From positions 372,001 through 436,000 of the forward strand of contig NZ_CP080530.1 in NCBI RefSeq assembly GCF_024746835.1: a stretch of DNA of 64,000 bases. The letters run 5' to 3'. The stretch comes from Mesorhizobium sp. AR02 (GTDB taxonomy: Bacteria; Pseudomonadota; Alphaproteobacteria; Rhizobiales; Rhizobiaceae). The notes beneath the pieces were generated by a model. It was given only the letters and a program-made list of their open reading frames with translations, was not told where the DNA came from and made no database searches. Position numbers and translations under genes: made by a program. Within the stretch, counting starts at the first letter, position 1, and each line of letters starts with the position of its first letter. Of this stretch, positions 62,906-64,000 are shown one piece after another.

Positions 62906-64000
62906 ATGAAAAAAGCAAGTCACTTACTATTACTTTTGCCCGCGCTGTTGATGGGCTGCGTTAACTTGCCGGCCTCGGGGCCTACGGCCAGTGCAGTAGT
63001 TAATGCGCAGGGTAAAGGTGCCGATTCCGCACTCTATGAGGTAGTCGATATCACTGATGCTACCCTGGCTGTGCTACGCAACTGCCCAACCGGTGATCTT
63101 GCCAGTCAATTCTCACGTCATCCGCCAGCGCCTTCGCAGGCACTCACGGTCGGAGACCAGATTGTTGTGACGATTTTCGAAGCGGCTTCCGGCGGACTTT
63201 TCTCCGGATCATCGACGCAAGGCGCACCCATGGGAAACTCGCACAGCATTTCACTTCCACAGCAAACCGTCGACCGTGATGGATCAATCAGCGTACCCTA
63301 CGCAGGCCGTATCACTGCAGCCGGCCGCACGCCAGGCTCCCTGGCAAAGGCGATAGAGGCGCGGTTGGCAAATAAAGCTGTTGAGCCACAGGTCATCGTT
63401 TCGACGCAGGGCAGCGCGGCTACCGCGACCGTTTCAGGCGACGCGACCGGCGCGGCGCGCGTGCCGCTTTCTTTGAAAGGTGATCGTCTACTGGAGGTTA
63501 TCGCTCAATCTGGAGGCATAAGGACGATGCCGCAGGAGACGAAGGTTCGCCTAACACGCGGTGCCCTGAGCGAGGTGACCCTTCTCGACACGATCCTAAA
63601 AGATCCCAGTCAAAATGTCTTCGTATATCCGGGGGACAATATCTATGTGTATCGCGACCCCCCGATTTTTGTGGCGCTTGGTGCCGTTACCGCCCAAAAG
63701 GACTACCCCATAGACAAAGAACCCATGTCTCTCCTTCAAGCGATTGCGAAAGCAGGCGGTCTTCAAGATGCGCAAGCAGATAGTAGTGCGATCTTTCTTT
63801 TCCGGCGCGAAGGAGCAAGCTTAGTACGCGCACTAAAGCCAACATCAACTCATCTTACGGGGCCTGACTCAGTTCCCGTTATTTATCGTCTGCGACTAAA
63901 TAAGGCGGATAACTACTTCTATGCACAGCAGCTCGCCATTCGTGATAGGGACATCATATACGTTGCCAACTCGCCTGTGGTTCAGTTCAACAAATTTGTA
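62906..64000 (+). CDS. Wza/KpsD-type polysaccharide export outer-membrane lipoprotein (3' end outside window)
   Basis: 365 codons to the end of the window without a stop. It starts with a lipoprotein signal peptide ending in a lipobox (LLLLLPALLMGCVNL), then the poly_export domain (TVGDQIVVTIFEAASGGLFS, RDGSISVPYAGRITAAGRTP) and SLBB-like repeats (LLEVIAQSGGIRTMPQETKV, and LLQAIAKAGGLQDAQADSSA). It forms the outer-membrane channel for capsule export. Length so far agrees with Wza-type proteins of 380-420 residues, so only a short piece is missing. Confidence 0.93.
   Translation, partial: MKKASHLLLLLPALLMGCVNLPASGPTASAVVNAQGKGADSALYEVVDITDATLAVLRNCPTGDLASQFSRHPPAPSQALTVGDQIVVTIFEAASGGLFSGSSTQGAPMGNSHSISLPQQTVDRDGSISVPYAGRITAAGRTPGSLAKAIEARLANKAVEPQVIVSTQGSAATATVSGDATGAARVPLSLKGDRLLEVIAQSGGIRTMPQETKVRLTRGALSEVTLLDTILKDPSQNVFVYPGDNIYVYRDPPIFVALGAVTAQKDYPIDKEPMSLLQAIAKAGGLQDAQADSSAIFLFRREGASLVRALKPTSTHLTGPDSVPVIYRLRLNKADNYFYAQQLAIRDRDIIYVANSPVVQFNKFV

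Noticed and set aside
1..64000. nod boxes, NifA sites, tRNA-linked attachment sites, CRISPR arrays
   Set aside because: Looked for by eye given the symbiosis-island context; nothing with convincing similarity was seen.

Overview
The window looks like an accessory region of a rhizobial (Mesorhizobium-type) symbiosis island or symbiotic replicon. The basis is a panD-bioZ-bioA-bioD-bioF-bioB block beside nadC-nadB-nadA, the arrangement known from the Mesorhizobium loti R7A symbiosis island, together with a Ros/MucR regulator whose zinc site is altered, an ExoX-like small membrane protein, GC-rich coding DNA and a very high load of insertion sequences (IS66, IS1634 x2, IS5-type x2 plus a remnant, ISNCY, IS701 x2, IS481, IS110). 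I found no tRNA, rRNA, CRISPR array or integrase.

Left third (about 1-24 kb). After an IS66 end comes a metabolic gene set: an ATP-grasp ligase, an amidase, a complete dipeptide/oligopeptide ABC importer (ATPases, permeases, Tat-type binding protein), an Asp/Glu-racemase-family enzyme, an M20 amidohydrolase with a divergent Lrp/AsnC regulator, a class IV aminotransferase, 2-amino-3-ketobutyrate CoA ligase (kbl), an M24 peptidase, a GlcG-like protein and a DadA-type D-amino-acid dehydrogenase. A tandem glycine riboswitch lies directly upstream of the dehydrogenase on its strand. Together these could import peptide-like or N-acylated compounds, hydrolyse them, and racemise, deaminate or transaminate the amino acids released. 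An IS1634 copy and an IS5-type element interrupt the set.

Middle (24-41 kb). This is an IS graveyard. A 22-bp perfect inverted repeat encloses an unknown gene and an ISNCY transposase. A chimeric IS5/IS701 segment abuts an IS481 scrap that is cut by an IS110 element. Then come two secreted proteins of unknown role, one with a CxxCH motif, a second IS1634 copy lying between two truncated genes, a cold-shock protein and a MucR-like regulator.

Vitamin/NAD block (41.8-50.9 kb, minus strand). panD, bioZ, bioA, bioD, bioB and nadA are intact. bioF is reduced to about 97 codons by an in-frame internal deletion plus a nonsense codon, nadB carries an apparent 2-bp deletion, and nadC an apparent 1-bp deletion in a C-run. 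An NrtR-type Nudix/winged-helix regulator precedes nadA, and a 49-bp operator-like inverted repeat sits between them.

Right end (51-64 kb). Small rhizobial proteins, a decayed adenosine-kinase gene and an IS701 element lead into a capsule/surface-polysaccharide export locus: a specialised NusG paralogue (RfaH-like), a UDP-sugar dehydrogenase, a UDP-glucuronate-epimerase-like enzyme, a KpsM-like permease with a long N-terminal coiled coil, a KpsT-like ATPase lacking recognisable Walker A and signature motifs, a KpsE-like inner-membrane protein and a Wza/KpsD-type outer-membrane lipoprotein that runs off the window. Between the NusG paralogue and the first sugar gene lies a perfect hairpin followed by an ops-like sequence, a plausible recruitment site for the paralogue.
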